Translations under genes and position numbers: made by a program
Assembly: GCA_050084515.1 (NCBI GenBank)
Contig: CM114272.1
Span: 25,296,001 to 25,360,000 of the forward strand
DNA length: 64,000 bases
Reading direction: 5' to 3'
Origin: Blasia pusilla
Lineage: Eukaryota; Marchantiophyta; Marchantiopsida; Blasiales
The notes under the pieces: generated by a model
Databases searched by the model: none
Told to the model about the DNA's origin: nothing
What the model saw: the letters and a program-made list of their open reading frames with translations, nothing else
Shown: positions 41,910 through 53,364 of the stretch, in pieces
Layout of the letters: each line of letters begins with the position of its first letter
Position numbering within the stretch: position 1 is the first letter of the stretch

Positions 41910-42845
41910 GGTACGGGCCCCATCAAAAATACCACGACCATACATCCCACTTGTCTAGGTTATGCAATCACCGCCCAGAAGAGCCAAGGAGTATCTGTAA
42001 AACATAAATGTCTGCTAAATATTAAGTCAACTTTTGCTCATGGGCTAGTGTACTTTATGCTTTCTCGAGTGCAAAATAGGTCACAGCTACGGATCTTGGG
42101 CAAGTTGGAACGTGCCAATTTTCATATGTTTAGATAGTAGGTATAAGAGTGCTGAGCTAAGTGCATAGCTGAAAGATGGCAAGCAGCGAAGGAAATCTCA
42201 AGAGCCGTGCAAGGAGGTCAAGTATGCCGTCTAGCCCAACCGGAGCAGCAGACTTCACTCATCTGCCAAACACCACACCGCACACAAACCCAATTTTGCT
42301 CGGTGACAGCAACTCCGATGACCATCCAAGACCGGAAATACCTCAACAACATAGACCAAGGTTGCATGTGGAAAAATTTTGTGTGCATTTGACATGTTCA
42401 TATCCGCGCACTTATGTCCGTATGGGCTCCACCTTTCCCTTCTTCCTCATTCCCCTTACTTGCCTTCGTGTTCCATACTCCCCCATTTCTTCCTTTCTCC
42501 AATTCCCCTGCCTCATTCATTGCTCCTCTCATCCTTGAATTGCCTCCATTATGGACTAAAAGTGTGGGTCCCACCCCATCAAACCCATATCCGTGGACAT
42601 GTCCAGACTTGTCCGTCAATGTCTGTCTTAAAAAAGGACTTGTCCGTCTTTGTGCAACCATGCCACATATCCACTTCGAACATAAGCCTCTTCATTCGTT
42701 CCAGGTTTGTGTTATACTTTCTTCTACTCTATTTTTGTTTTAATGGGACACCATACTGAAATGACAACCACATCTATAGGTACTAAAATTGTATGTCGAC
42801 TTTGCTAAAATGATCCGGAAAGACATGCCCACCCTATCTATGGGT

Positions 42846-42929
42846 GGAACAATTTGGGTTGTTGGCTCATCCGGTAGGGTGGGCATGTCTTCCCACCCTA
42901 CCGGATGAGCCAACGACCCAAATTGTTCC
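42846..42929. repeat. Fold-back hairpin, 38-bp arms
   Basis: Arms 42846-42883 and 42892-42929 pair with one mismatch around an 8-nt loop. The arm begins GGAACAATTTGGGT. The stem is long and near perfect, so it is either young or maintained; it may be a miniature fold-back element or a small-RNA-producing hairpin. Confidence 0.85.
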
Positions 42930-43465
42930 AAATAATTTAAGAATGAGGCAATCACATCGGTATGAAGTAAAAAATTCAGCTAAATCCTGGTAATTTTCTC
43001 TACGAGCTTCTTAGAACACCATTTCCCTTTAATTTCCGGATTTCATATTTTGTTTCGTATACTTGCCGTTAATCTCGTCTCTGTTTTTGCGTAGAGTTAT
43101 TCAAAAAGAGATCATGCCTAAAAGGTGTTGAGTTTGAGTTCGAGCTAAACGAGGACGAGCTGACTAGGCAACAAATAGCAATTCACTATACCAGATTTAC
43201 ACAACAAGCAGCGATTCACTATACCATATTTACACCTAGTATTAGGCCTGACCAGTTCCACCAGGAACTCTGGAGAAGATGAAAGCAGCCCGTGAAGCTG
43301 GAGGAACTCTTTGTCATCATGAAACTTCGAGTGCAAATGCTCACGACATTGACGGCATCAAGGGCTGCTCATCTACTTGACAATATGAAAGCAGCCGGTG
43401 AAGCTGGTACACATGCACATGTTACCACATCTTCGCACTCATGTTACCTCATATCTCTATAACTA

Positions 43466-43629
43466 GAAACCCAAAACTTCCCGAATGAGAGAACCCAAAA
43501 CTTCCCGAATCGCCTAATAAGAGGAAGTGCATTTGACAACCGCCTTTCTTCATGTAAGTTTATACATGTTTATTGTGGTTTGAGCTAGCAGAACCCAAAA
43601 CTTCCCAAATCGCCTAACAAGAGGAAGTG
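43466..43629 (+). repeat. Direct repeats around GAACCCAAAACTTCCC
   Basis: The phrase occurs at about 43466, 43491 and 43591. The last two share 39 bp, including CGCCTAATAAGAGGAAGTG, with two differences. A nearby TTTATTGTGGTT is also repeated (43568 and 43630), so a ~100-bp segment was duplicated. Confidence 0.75.
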
Positions 43630-43833
43630 TTTATTGTGGTTGATTCTACAACTCTTTTTATTCGTTTATTAAATACTCATTTCCTGTTGTAGTATCTTAT
43701 TTCTTATTAACTCATATGCATTTTGATCTACTTTTTGCAGGTACTTATGTCATCACATAAAGGAACCATTTTGTAGATCCGACTCATTCGGCATTGTCGC
43801 TTATCCTGCTTTGGAAGCTCTCCCGTCCCGGGC

Positions 43834-43855
43834 CATATATATATATATATATATA
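43834..43855. repeat. (AT)n microsatellite
   Basis: About eleven AT dinucleotides, uninterrupted. Confidence 0.9.
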
Positions 43856-45532
43856 CGTTTTCTGGATGGTTCTACTTTTTGGCAAAATTTGTGATTAATT
43901 TCATTTTTTAATGTTTTAGGTATGTCTTTTGTTGTTTGGCCTGAATTTATCGATAAGCCACCGTTTACTGTGGTTTATGGGCCTCCGCTCGCCACCGGGT
44001 GGAGGAGTTTTAGGTTAAATTTTGAATGGAGTTTCAATTCATAGGGTTTTAGTTGTAAGCTTGGGGGAAAAATGTATGAAGTGCATGTAACCTGCTAGGA
44101 GTGGCAAGAGCGTGTTCGAGGAAGGAAAGGTGTGTAGAGGGAGAGGTTTTACGATTAAATGGTACCTCGATATGTCCTGCACCTTTGTTCAAAGAATGTT
44201 TGCAGAGATGGGAGATGAGATGACTAAAAGGCAGATTTAGAGCCTTGATCCCATGGATAGTGAAGCAAAGGACACCGTTTTTTACCTGAAAAAGATCTGG
44301 TGTGCATGGATCTGGCCCATAAGACTGACTACGTAGCTGGACGTACCACGTCCCGTCTACCTCGACCACATCTACTCCTGCCGCGTTACCTGGAGCAAAT
44401 AACCGGTTGCCGGCCAAACAAGTGGTCGGCCGCCAGGGCTTCTGATTATCTCTACTCGGCTACATCTATCCGTGTACTCTAGCTACATCATAATTTCAGC
44501 ATCCTTGTCTAGGATCATTTGAGAATCCAAACTTCTACTCTAATTCCAAAGTTCCAAACTGACCTATCAATTGAGCTCGGGAAGCTACGTGAGAATCATG
44601 TTTTAATCCTAAGTGGGCGACCCTTTTAACTCATGCGATTCCACAATCTAGATGGATGGCTTCGATGTTTAAAACACGGGTTAGACCAACTTTTTTGGAT
44701 TCATAGTGTTGACCACAGAAAGCGCCAAAACATTTCAGTCTGGTCTGGGTTCTTGGCACGGTAGCACTTTAACACCGTTGGAGTTGGCCCTTTTTTCAAC
44801 CATATACTTCCGTTCGGACATGTATTTACTGACCGTACTGCGTGCACAATCGTAAGATCAGATACGACCTGAGTCTTCTATATCTCATCCTTGTCGCGGA
44901 TACTTCTCGTCGCATACGTGCGTTGTACGTTGTGTCTGAATTCGAATCGTATGAAAAAATGGTGGCTAAATGCCATCAACGTATCTCACGGAACCTGTTC
45001 GGGCTCGTTCAGTAAGCTAGGTAATAGCTGAACGAAGCTTCCTGTTGTCTGGTGAGGTCGACGGACTGTTTCCGGGCTCATTCACGGAGCTGGGTCATAG
45101 CTGATGGAAGCTTCCAGTTATCTGTAGAATTCGAATGTACCATCGGACCAATGAACGGGCAGAACCGGGGCTACGTGTTGATCTAGCCGGGAAAATTCAA
45201 AGAAATCCGGGCCAGTTCGAACTTTCCGGCTGCAATTCCGACAGGGGCTAGAGGTTTCCCGGAAACTTGCTGGATGGAAAGGGATAGGGCAGTTTTCTAC
45301 TGATTCCCAGGGAACAGGTGACGGAAATACGCCGTTCCGACGGTATGCCACTCGGATTCTGGTTGTCGGCAAAAGAGTCATTCCGGTTTGCTGCCGCATC
45401 AGTTGCCGGCTGCCGGAAAACTAGACACTATCAGATCTAATCGAGGCCCTCCATCTTAGGGCCAGCCGCAACGTCAGGACTCGGGAGTTGGGCGACTCGG
45501 GCAGTTGGGCCTGGATGAGACTCCAAGGGGGG

Positions 45533-46254
45533 TAGAGTGGAGGGGTTGGCATTTGCATGCCTCCTTTCGTCTCCTTTCGTCTGCACTTCGGGTCCTCGAC
45601 TGCTCGCGAGTCTCGACTCCTCGGCGCCCTCACTCGATCGTCCATACTCCAAGGGTAGAGTGGAGGGGTTGGCTATGTTGGCATTTGCATGCCTCTTTTC
45701 GTCTCCTTTCGTCTGCACTTCAGGTCCTCGATCGCTTGCAGTGCGACTTCATCGGTGCCCCTCGATCGCCCACGGCTAGAGTGGAGGGGTTGGCTGCGTG
45801 TATTTGCAAGTCTAAATGCACTTGACGAGTGACAAGTCTCGACTCATCGGCGCCCTCACTCGATCGTCCATGGCTAGAGTGGAGGGGTTGGCTCCGTTGG
45901 CATTTGGGTGCCTTATTCGTCTCCTTTTGTCTGCACTTTGGGTCCTCGACTGTTCGCGAGTCTCGACTCCTCGGCGCCCTCACTCGATCGTCCACGGCTA
46001 GAGTGGAGGGGTTGGCTGCGTTGGCATTTGCATGCCTTCTTTGTCTCCTTTCTTCTGCACTTTGGGTCCTCGACTGCTCGCGAGTCTCGACTCCTCGGCG
46101 CCCTCACTCGATCGTCCAGGGGTAGAGTGGAGGGGTTGGCATTTGCATGCCTCCTTTCGTCTCAGAGTCTCACCTCGGCCCTCGGGTCCTCGACTGCTCC
46201 CGGATCCTCGGCGGCGCGGCGCCCTCACTCGATCGTCTAGGGGGTAGAGTGGAG
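45533..46254 (+). repeat. GC-rich tandem array, ~123-bp unit, about six copies
   Basis: The word TAGAGTGGAGG recurs at 45533, 45656, 45777, 45875, 45999, 46123 and 46245, giving periods of 123, 121, 98, 124, 124 and 122 bp. Each unit contains TTTGCATGCC-type and GTCCTCGACTGCTCGCGAG phrases. Both strands are largely open through the array because the unit is stop-poor, but the predicted peptides are repeats, not a known protein. Confidence 0.92.
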
Positions 46255-46336
46255 GTCCGCCACTGTCAATACACCCTGGATCCAAGCGAAGCTTGCTTGA
46301 GCTTTCGATTCTGCTTAATCTTGCCATTCCACCCGC

Positions 46337-46643
46337 TGTCTTCTGATGTTTCTAGCTTACAAAGGAATCATATATAGATAGTACTCACTCGTCCTCGCTC
46401 TCTCGTTTGTTGCTGCGGGTCGCTGTGAGGTAGGTGCTTTTTGGTGCTCTCTCGTTGCTGCTCACTATGTGCCTTGTTTGAGCTGCAGACTTTGATTGGG
46501 TTCAAGAGAAAGGAACTACAACGGAGGGACAGGGATACAGTGGCGGGCGAAGGGTGGGTACACTACTTGTAGTATCACACCTGCATACTTAGTCCCACTG
46601 TCTCCTAATGTTTCTAGCTTTCAAAGGAATTATATATAGATGG
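46337..46643 (+). repeat. 43-bp direct repeat pair upstream of the hAT gene
   Basis: Segments at 46337-46379 and 46601-46643 both read CTGTCT-C/T-CT-A/G-ATGTTTCTAGCTT followed by CAAAGGAAT and TATATATAGAT, with about five differences. They flank a sequence starting CAGTGGCGGGCG at about 46538 that resembles a hAT terminal inverted repeat. Confidence 0.65.
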
Positions 46644-47090
46644 TGGTAATGATTGGACACACGGACTGAGAACTCCGGCGCTGCTGCTGCCTGTCCGCTT
46701 CTTTCCAAGCCCCTCCCTGCCCTCCCGCCATCCCCCGTGTTGACCCCAGCTTGAGTATTGACAGCTCTGGCTCACATTGCATTGGCATTGTATCTTTTGC
46801 CGAGTCTTGGGTTTAAGTACTTTTCAGATCCACATTTTCTTGAGCTCCATTGTTTCTTTAGCACCTACTAAGTGACAGGTTTATGTTGCGCAACTTGCAC
46901 AGCTTTGCTTAGAGTTTTACCCAAGTGGAGCCGTGGGTAGGGCAGTAGGGCTCGCGGGTTTGGATTACTTTAGTGAATTGCACAATAGTAAGAGTAAAAT
47001 TTTACTCAGAGTATAGTAGGTCCTTTACACCATATTTTAGTATCTACGTCATAGTTTACACTCTCTGTTCTGCACTCTCTAAGCCTCTAC

Positions 47091-49277
47091 ATGGCTAAGA
47101 GACAACGAACAATGAATGAGATGCTACACAAGGAAGTTAGTCAAGACCTTGCAGAGGAGAACAGTGTGTCAGGATCATCGGATGGGAGAGAAGGAGACAA
47201 ATTAAATACTCCTATGACAAGTCAGAGTGAGAAAAACAGATTGGCTTGGAAGGATGTTTGATATACTTTGTTCGATTGGATAGAATTCCATGTAGAATCT
47301 AGTCGGATTTTTTGCAAAGTCTGTAGACAGGGTAAGGGGAAAAGCTCCTTTGCCACGGATGGTGCCATTAACTGTAAGGTTTCGGCCTTCACAGATCATG
47401 GTAAGTCGAATGAGCACATGAAGCTTGCATGGGCTGCAAATGTGGGGAACAGATCCATGGCCAAGGCTATAGCCACTACAAATCGGACTTGTGATATTGC
47501 ACTTTTGACTCTGTTCAAATGTGCATGTTTCGTTGCAAAGGAAGCCATGCCATTTTCAAAGTTCTCAAATCTGTATAAGTTATTGATTTCTGTGAATGCA
47601 CCTATAACCCGCGACTTGTACCAAGATGAAAAAATTTGTGTTGATATGTGTTTTTATATTAGCTAGGTTCTTCTCAGGAGGAACCTTTCTAAAGTGCAAC
47701 AATCTCCTTTCTTTGGGATAATGATTGACGAGTCCACATATATATCTGTCACTAGACATCTTGTTGTATCTGCAACTTACTTAGATGAGGGGCAAGTAGA
47801 GAGTTGTTTTATAGGATTGCTCCAATGTCTAGAGAAATGTTCGGACGCAATCACTAACAATTTGTTGGAGTTGATAAAGGATTCGGGACTTGAGGGATCA
47901 AAATTGGTTGCCTTTGGATCTGATGGAGCTTCTACTATGGTAGGAATCCAAAACGGAGTAGCATCTCAGCTGAAACATAAGTTAAATCCTTTTATGTTGT
48001 CTCTGCATTGTGTGGCGCTCAGGACGAATCTCGTTGCTTTAACAACAACAAAAGGTGTAGGGTGTAAGGAAATATCTATAGAAGTAGATTCAATCTTGAA
48101 TGTAGTAGCTGGATATTTTAGGAGGTCGTCCAAGAGGAAGTGTGGTCTTGCAACTTTGCAAGAGAAGTTGAACGATTCTCAGAAAGTGATGAAGAGGTAC
48201 CACAAGATTCGTTGGTTGTCACGTTGGCAGGCTGTTACTACTTTATGTGACTCATTGGAATCTGTCCTTGCATATTTTAGAGATATCTCGCCTTTGGAAG
48301 ATGATGGTAATGCTGCAAATTTGTATAACAAACTCAGATCATTTCAAATGATCTATCAGTTGTACTTTTTGGTAGATATTTTGTTTCTTCTTGTTAACTT
48401 GAGTAAGGTGTCCCAATATAAGTTTGTAGATGTTAGTACCATAGGTAGTATAGTGACTTCTGAAATAGCTTCCATAACAATGAATTTTGTAATGGAGAAC
48501 CCTGATCTGAATGCCTCCACTTTCTCTGAAGAAAGTGGTTATCACATTCTACCAGACTTTGTTCCTCTAGGGGGTTATTTGAAACGTTTACATTCTGAGA
48601 TTAGGGGCAGAAAGTTCCATAGAAATGTTGAGGAATCGGACAGGAAAGGATCTAGAGGCTGCCTTGTTGTTTCAGAAGAATTTTTCTGAGAGTGTTTGTG
48701 TAGCTTTACGAGATCGGTTTAGAGATAATAATTTGATTAGTGCTATGAGGATAATGAATCCTCTACACATGCCTTGAAGGCAAGTGGGACTAAATAGTTG
48801 GGGTTATAAGGAATTGGATGACCTCTGTGCACATTTTGGGACGGACTTACCCTTCAAAGGTCACTTGCAACCTTCTTTACTAAGTGTAGGAGCTTAGAAA
48901 CAAGAGTTTCAATCATTTAAGCTCATGGCCACCACAGAGTGGAAAGATCGGAACTTCAAGGACTTGTGGGGTATGGTAAGTTGGAGCCCGTCCTTGCAAT
49001 GTAAGTTCTCTAACTTCCTCATTTTAGCCAATATTGCTAGGGTACAGTGTGTTAGTACTGTTATTTGTGAGAGAGCTTTATCTGTGCAGAATGTGATTAA
49101 GACTAAAAGTAAGAATAGGTTAATGACAAAGCACTTTGGATGCTGTTCTTAGGATTGCCTTAGAGGGGAAAATAGATGATTATGAAGCTTTGTTGGTTGA
49201 AACTGTAGTTTTTAGAAGAATTCAGCACACTTTAGATAAGTGTATGCGAATTCCGAGAGATATATTCATGAAATAGA
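47091..49277 (+). pseudogene. hAT-superfamily transposase (nearly intact)
   Basis: From the ATG at 47091 one frame runs to 48689 with only two stops (TGA at 47259, TAG at 47664). An N-terminal TTF/BED-like zinc finger shows CKVC and HGKSNEHMK. The RNase-H-like core follows with FGIMIDEST (first Asp), AFGSDGASTMVG (second Asp) and HKIRWLSRWQAV. After a +1 shift near 48620-48900 the C-terminal hAT dimerisation region appears: ARVQCVSTVICERALSVQNV and IKTKSKNRL. It ends near 49275. The ZBED/ZNF862-like architecture is common in plants and animals. The enzyme would cut and paste its own element; it is inactive here. Confidence 0.88.
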
Positions 49278-49782
49278 AATTCCCCCAAAAATTACTCATC
49301 CACAAGTGAAGTGATGTGTAAGATGAGGGGGAAAGGTTAGTGGTAAGGATAAGGGGATCCCTTTTCTAATACATTGAAGTTTTGTACATACTTTCATAAC
49401 ATTTTGTGCACATTCAAGTGATTGGGAAGAAAATAAAATAAATGAGTTATTATTATTATTGATGAGCTGTTCGAGGCCGGATATAGAATCGAAACTAGCG
49501 CACCCTAAACCCTAACATAATCGTTCAAATTTTCATGTAAATTAATATTCAAAAACGTTATTGGGTTCCAAGCATCGATCGAGGAAAACTTGTCCGAAGC
49601 TACTCATTCAAGTTACCACGAATATTACTATCCTAAAAACGCTATTTAGTGCCAATAACTCTGAAACTTCCGAAGTAGGAGGACAGATTATTTAGGAAGT
49701 GATTTAACTTTCATTCTGTCGAAGCCTGGAGTGATGATAATTGTCCATACCACTCCATGTGTAGCTACCTACAACAAAAGAC
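49278..49782. other. Spacer between the hAT gene and the SPH gene
   Basis: AT-rich, no gene recognised. The right end should contain the 3' UTR of the SPH gene on the minus strand. I did not find a convincing 3' terminal inverted repeat for the hAT element. Confidence 0.4.
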
Positions 49783-51093
49783 TTACCAAGCCAACCACTG
49801 GTATGCATTGATCAAAGCATCTCCTGGGGTCTGGTCCTCGTTGATGAAAAGGCCTGATACCTGAACACTCCAAATACAGTCAGTGCACTTGACGTTTCCA
49901 AAGACGGGTCCACCGGTCCACACGTTGAATTGCTGGTGGAAGTTAGACGATCCCGCGTACTGGAAGAAGCACCAGTAGATCGTAGGGCCAGTCATGTTTT
50001 GTTGCACATCAAAATGGTACGTGGCGTCTGTCTGGACTGTCAAGTACGTCAAATCGATGGAGTCGTCCTCGTTTCGGCAGTGAACGCGCATCAGAGTTGG
50101 CAACTTATTGACAATGCTCACGGAGCCTATGAATGGATCGTCGGGTGCTGTCACGTTCATCTCAGCTCCTTTGGTAGGTGATAACCTGGAGCTGGTTGCT
50201 GGAGTTATGTCCTTTGGAGGACTAGAAAGAATTGAAGTGTTCTCCTCCAACTGAATCATAGATGGACGGGCCGGTGGATCATCACTTCCAGAAGTGCTTA
50301 GACCGAGTGGGGGATAGTGCATATTGCCAGCAGCAAGCACCTTCCTGTGCGCATGCGTCATTTTCATTCCTGCGGAGGTACGAATCGTTGGTCACGAATA
50401 TGACGCACAGTTACACTGCAATTCACAGGTACCCAAAGAGAACGAGGGCAAGGTACCGGTGAGAAGCGTCACTAATTCGAGTTTCTACAAAAACATCTAC
50501 TTGCAAAAGTAGGACACGAAGCTGGAGCCAATGAATGTTCATCAATGTTCGTCTGGTCGTCGTTGGTTCAACCTGAGGCATAGGTGTTGACTGGGATGTT
50601 ACTCTGGTCATCGTCATTAGGCTTTCGGCGGTCTTGATCGCTTGCGATGAAGAATTCAGGTGGTGACGGAAAATCGTCGTTGATTGGGGGTGGACACTGA
50701 CTCCTTCATAATCTTTTTCGAAGACGAACTTTGGAGAGTTTTCGAAAGGTGAAACCGCAGTGTGCTCATTGTTGCCTGTGATCAGCAGTCATAATTAGTT
50801 GTCCAACTGCATGGTAAGCCTCCTTACTCATAGGAGCACGCACGTAACTGGGTTATTTAGGTTAATTACTCGCCAAGAACATAAACTAAAGACTAATTTA
50901 GAAAAAGAAAGATTATGAAGAGCGAATGAGCAAACGAAACCAAGCGATAGATGTATTATGAACACTAAACTTTCTCTCCTCCTACTTCGTCCACACGTCG
51001 TTCTAACGCTTCAACGTTCCAGGCACTGCTAACGCACGACAAAATACACATCACCACGAAGGAGATCCGGAGAGCCATAGTCGCCAGATGCAT
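49783..51093 (-). CDS. Plant self-incompatibility-like (S-protein homologue, SPH) secreted protein, multi-exon
   Basis: The terminal exon (about 50372-49783) holds a complete SPH domain: SVSIVNKLPTLMRVHCRNED, YHFDVQQNMTG, IYWCFFQYA, FNVWTGG, CTDCIWSVQVSGLFI, in the family's usual order with conserved Cys and Trp. Exon 1 starts at 51093 with a signal peptide (MHLATMALRISFVVMCILSC, ending near SSAW). A middle exon lies about 50785-50570, after an acceptor GATCACAG. Exon 3 is preceded by CCTCCGCAG. A TATA box lies at 51206-51213. Concerns: compared with the duplicate at 54 kb, the exon 1 donor looks mutated (GAGAGA for GTGAGA) and the middle exon lacks one base, so splicing or expression may be altered. 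SPH proteins are small secreted proteins, some used in pollen-stigma signalling in poppy; their role in bryophytes is unknown to me. Confidence 0.75.
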
Positions 51094-51205
51094 AGCAAGT
51101 GCAGGCTTCGGTTCGAGAAAGGGAAGCCAAAAGGGATGCTTACGTAGAGTGATGAAATTCTTAGAGAGGAGGGAGAAGCGGGAGTAATAGGTGTGAGGCG
51201 TTGGA

Positions 51206-51213
51206 GCTTTATA
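51206..51213 (-). promoter_or_regulatory. TATA box of the SPH gene
   Basis: Minus-strand TATAAAGC, about 115 bp before the start codon at 51093. The duplicate gene keeps the identical octamer at 54484-54491, about 115 bp before its start, which supports a promoter role. Confidence 0.6.
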
Positions 51214-51479
51214 CCTTCAGAGCGGCGGCGCGCTTAAGGTGGTGCGATTGACAGTGGTTGTTGTCACGAGCTGGAAGCATCGAGAGATGGACACGTGTCC
51301 CCACACAAGATATTGCCTCCCACTCACTCGCCACCGCCGACAGCCTAACGAGAAACTCTACTGCACCTTCAGCAGTCAATCAATACTCAGGCATGAGGCT
51401 GAACCAACCTGCCAAACGGATTCCAGCAGCCGATATTACTTCTCTTAGTCCAGCATCTTATAAATGTTTTTCTCCGTAT

Positions 51480-53364
51480 TTTCGTTAATTTCTTGGTTTT
51501 CTGTATTTTCATTTCGGAGGGACTAGAGAAGCGGATGGGAAGAAACTGAAAGAGTTAACGCAGGCAAGGAACGTAGAGCTGGAGCGCAACGAAAGGTGAA
51601 ACATGGTCTAGCTTTTAGCTTCACAATACGGCGTAGGAAATAAATAGGCTGTAATAATAACAAGCACGCTTCAGTCTTCTTACCATCCGATAGAATAAAG
51701 TGACTTCCGAATGTCCAGATTCAGAACTGCTATGTAGAGAAACAGTGTATGGCCCCACATGATCACATTCAACGTCCCCTTCAATTATTATAACAAACCT
51801 CAACGAGGACAAGGAGAAATACCATTTGAGGAGGAGTACAAATGCCACACCTGGGATGAAAAAGAAAATGGCATTCCCTCGACGAGCTATTAATGGATTA
51901 TGTTCTAATTATAAGAGCTTCCCAAAGGTTTTATTAAAGTCCTTGATCGGAACATCGGAACATCTGGGAGATTTATATGACTTATTTTCATGACATTGCC
52001 TTGACGAAACAATATTGCTTATATCTGCTTTGGTTGTCATCTTGAAGGCCCACTTGAATCTCAAATATCGACAACCTCGTTGCAGATTCCAATCGTAATC
52101 CGTGCACCAATAGTTTATGTCGCTATCTAAGATCTCTTGGTAGTGGGCCTTCCTTGCTGGTGGAGCAGAAAACTAGATCAGCATCTCTTGCACCAAAATT
52201 TCATGTGCAGACGGAGGAAAATAGAATCATGATATCCTATTATCTGTTCCAGTTCAAAGAGGAATATCAAAGGTGCGATTAATGGAGGAACGGAACTATC
52301 ATCCGAACAATCGAGTGCAACCGCTGCTCTCGATTGCAGCGGCTGCACCGAGTATTTGACTTATTTCCATGACATTGCCTTGACGAAACAATATTGCTTA
52401 TATCTGCTTTGGTTGTCATCTTGAACAATCGAGTGCAGCGGCTGCACTCGATTGTTCGGATGATAGGTCCGTTCCTCCATTAATCGCACCTTTGATATTT
52501 CTCTATGAGCTGGAACAGATACTAGAATATCATGATTCTATTTTTCTACGTCTGCACATGAAATTTTGGTGCAAGAGATGCTGATCTAGTTTTATGCTCC
52601 ACCAGCTTTAGTCTGAAAGCTTTTGGGAGAATTACTTTTTTCCCTTTCTGTTCGAGTAGTTTCGAGAGTACGTTATTAACGAATGCATATTAAAACCGCT
52701 ACTTTCAGAATTTTATGTAATCTAGTTCCAGAACGATGGTTTTTTAATTTTATTATGTAGAATATGTTTGCCTTATGTGCACGAGCGGTTCGGAGGAAGG
52801 CCACTGCTACCGAATGAAAGTATTATTTCGAAGTAAAATGTCATCTTTTTGGATGTCATCTTCCGTGGTACTTCCTCCATGTCCGATTCTTTTTCCTGCT
52901 TGCAATCTAGTCTATCTCTCGCTCGGCATTGCTCTCGTGGCATTGAATTATTTTCGCAGTCCTCTTGCTTTTACAGTTCTACTCTTCAAACAAAATTCTA
53001 ACGGCTGTGTACTGCTGTACGTCGATGCTACTTGGATTTTTCCCCGCAGTTCGTATATACAGAGTCGCGTGCTCGAGGGTATGGAATCGTTAATGATGAA
53101 TGGGACAGTGTTTTGAGGTTCTACTTCGAGCACCTTTGATTGTCTAAGACAATCTTCGATCACATGAAGCAAAGTTTGGTCCAAGCCAAATTCGAATCTT
53201 CATGAAAAGTTTAGGACGAAGAATTCAGTGCCAGTCATTTTGTTGTTTACCAGAGTAGTAGGACAGATTATTTAAGATAAACCAAAAAGAGCGTTTTCTT
53301 GAAGTCATTTCACGTTGATATACTCGAAACCTAAATTAACGATAAATGTCCAATCATCCTATGA
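51480..53364. other. Stretch without genes, holding a large fold-back structure
   Basis: No coding sequence recognised. It contains the 68-bp direct repeat and the 181-bp-arm inverted repeat at 51979-52606. A 113-codon plus frame (52775-53116) has no recognisable domain. Confidence 0.5.
51979..52606. repeat. Inverted repeat (181-bp arms) with an embedded 68-bp direct repeat
   Basis: Inverted arms lie at about 52156-52336 and 52426-52606. A 68-bp sequence starting GACTTATTT occurs directly at 51979-52046 (outside the left arm) and 52358-52425 (inside the loop) with one mismatch. The right arm begins with a perfect 14-bp palindrome, CAATCGAGTGCAGC-G-complement (52426-52454). Confidence 0.85.

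Larger units (their letters stand above)
41910..45532. other. Non-coding accessory stretch
   Basis: No recognised gene. It contains a 38-bp-arm hairpin (42846-42929), repeated ACCCAAAACTTCCC units (43466-43629) and an (AT)n microsatellite (43834-43855). Several open frames of 90-125 codons (for example 42176-42538 plus and 44049-44417 minus) show no domain and look like chance. Confidence 0.5.

Noticed and set aside
42176-42759. Overlapping plus-strand frames of 110-126 codons
   Set aside because: Pyrimidine-rich, low-complexity translations with no domain.
44049-44417. 122-codon minus-strand frame
   Set aside because: No domain, no homologous motif and no context support.
45505-46327. Several overlapping open frames of 60-110 codons on both strands
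   Set aside because: They are produced by the stop-poor 123-bp tandem repeat, not by genes.
46538-46560. Firm call of a hAT terminal inverted repeat
   Set aside because: CAGTGGCGGGCG is hAT-like, but I could not find the matching 3' repeat or an 8-bp target duplication.
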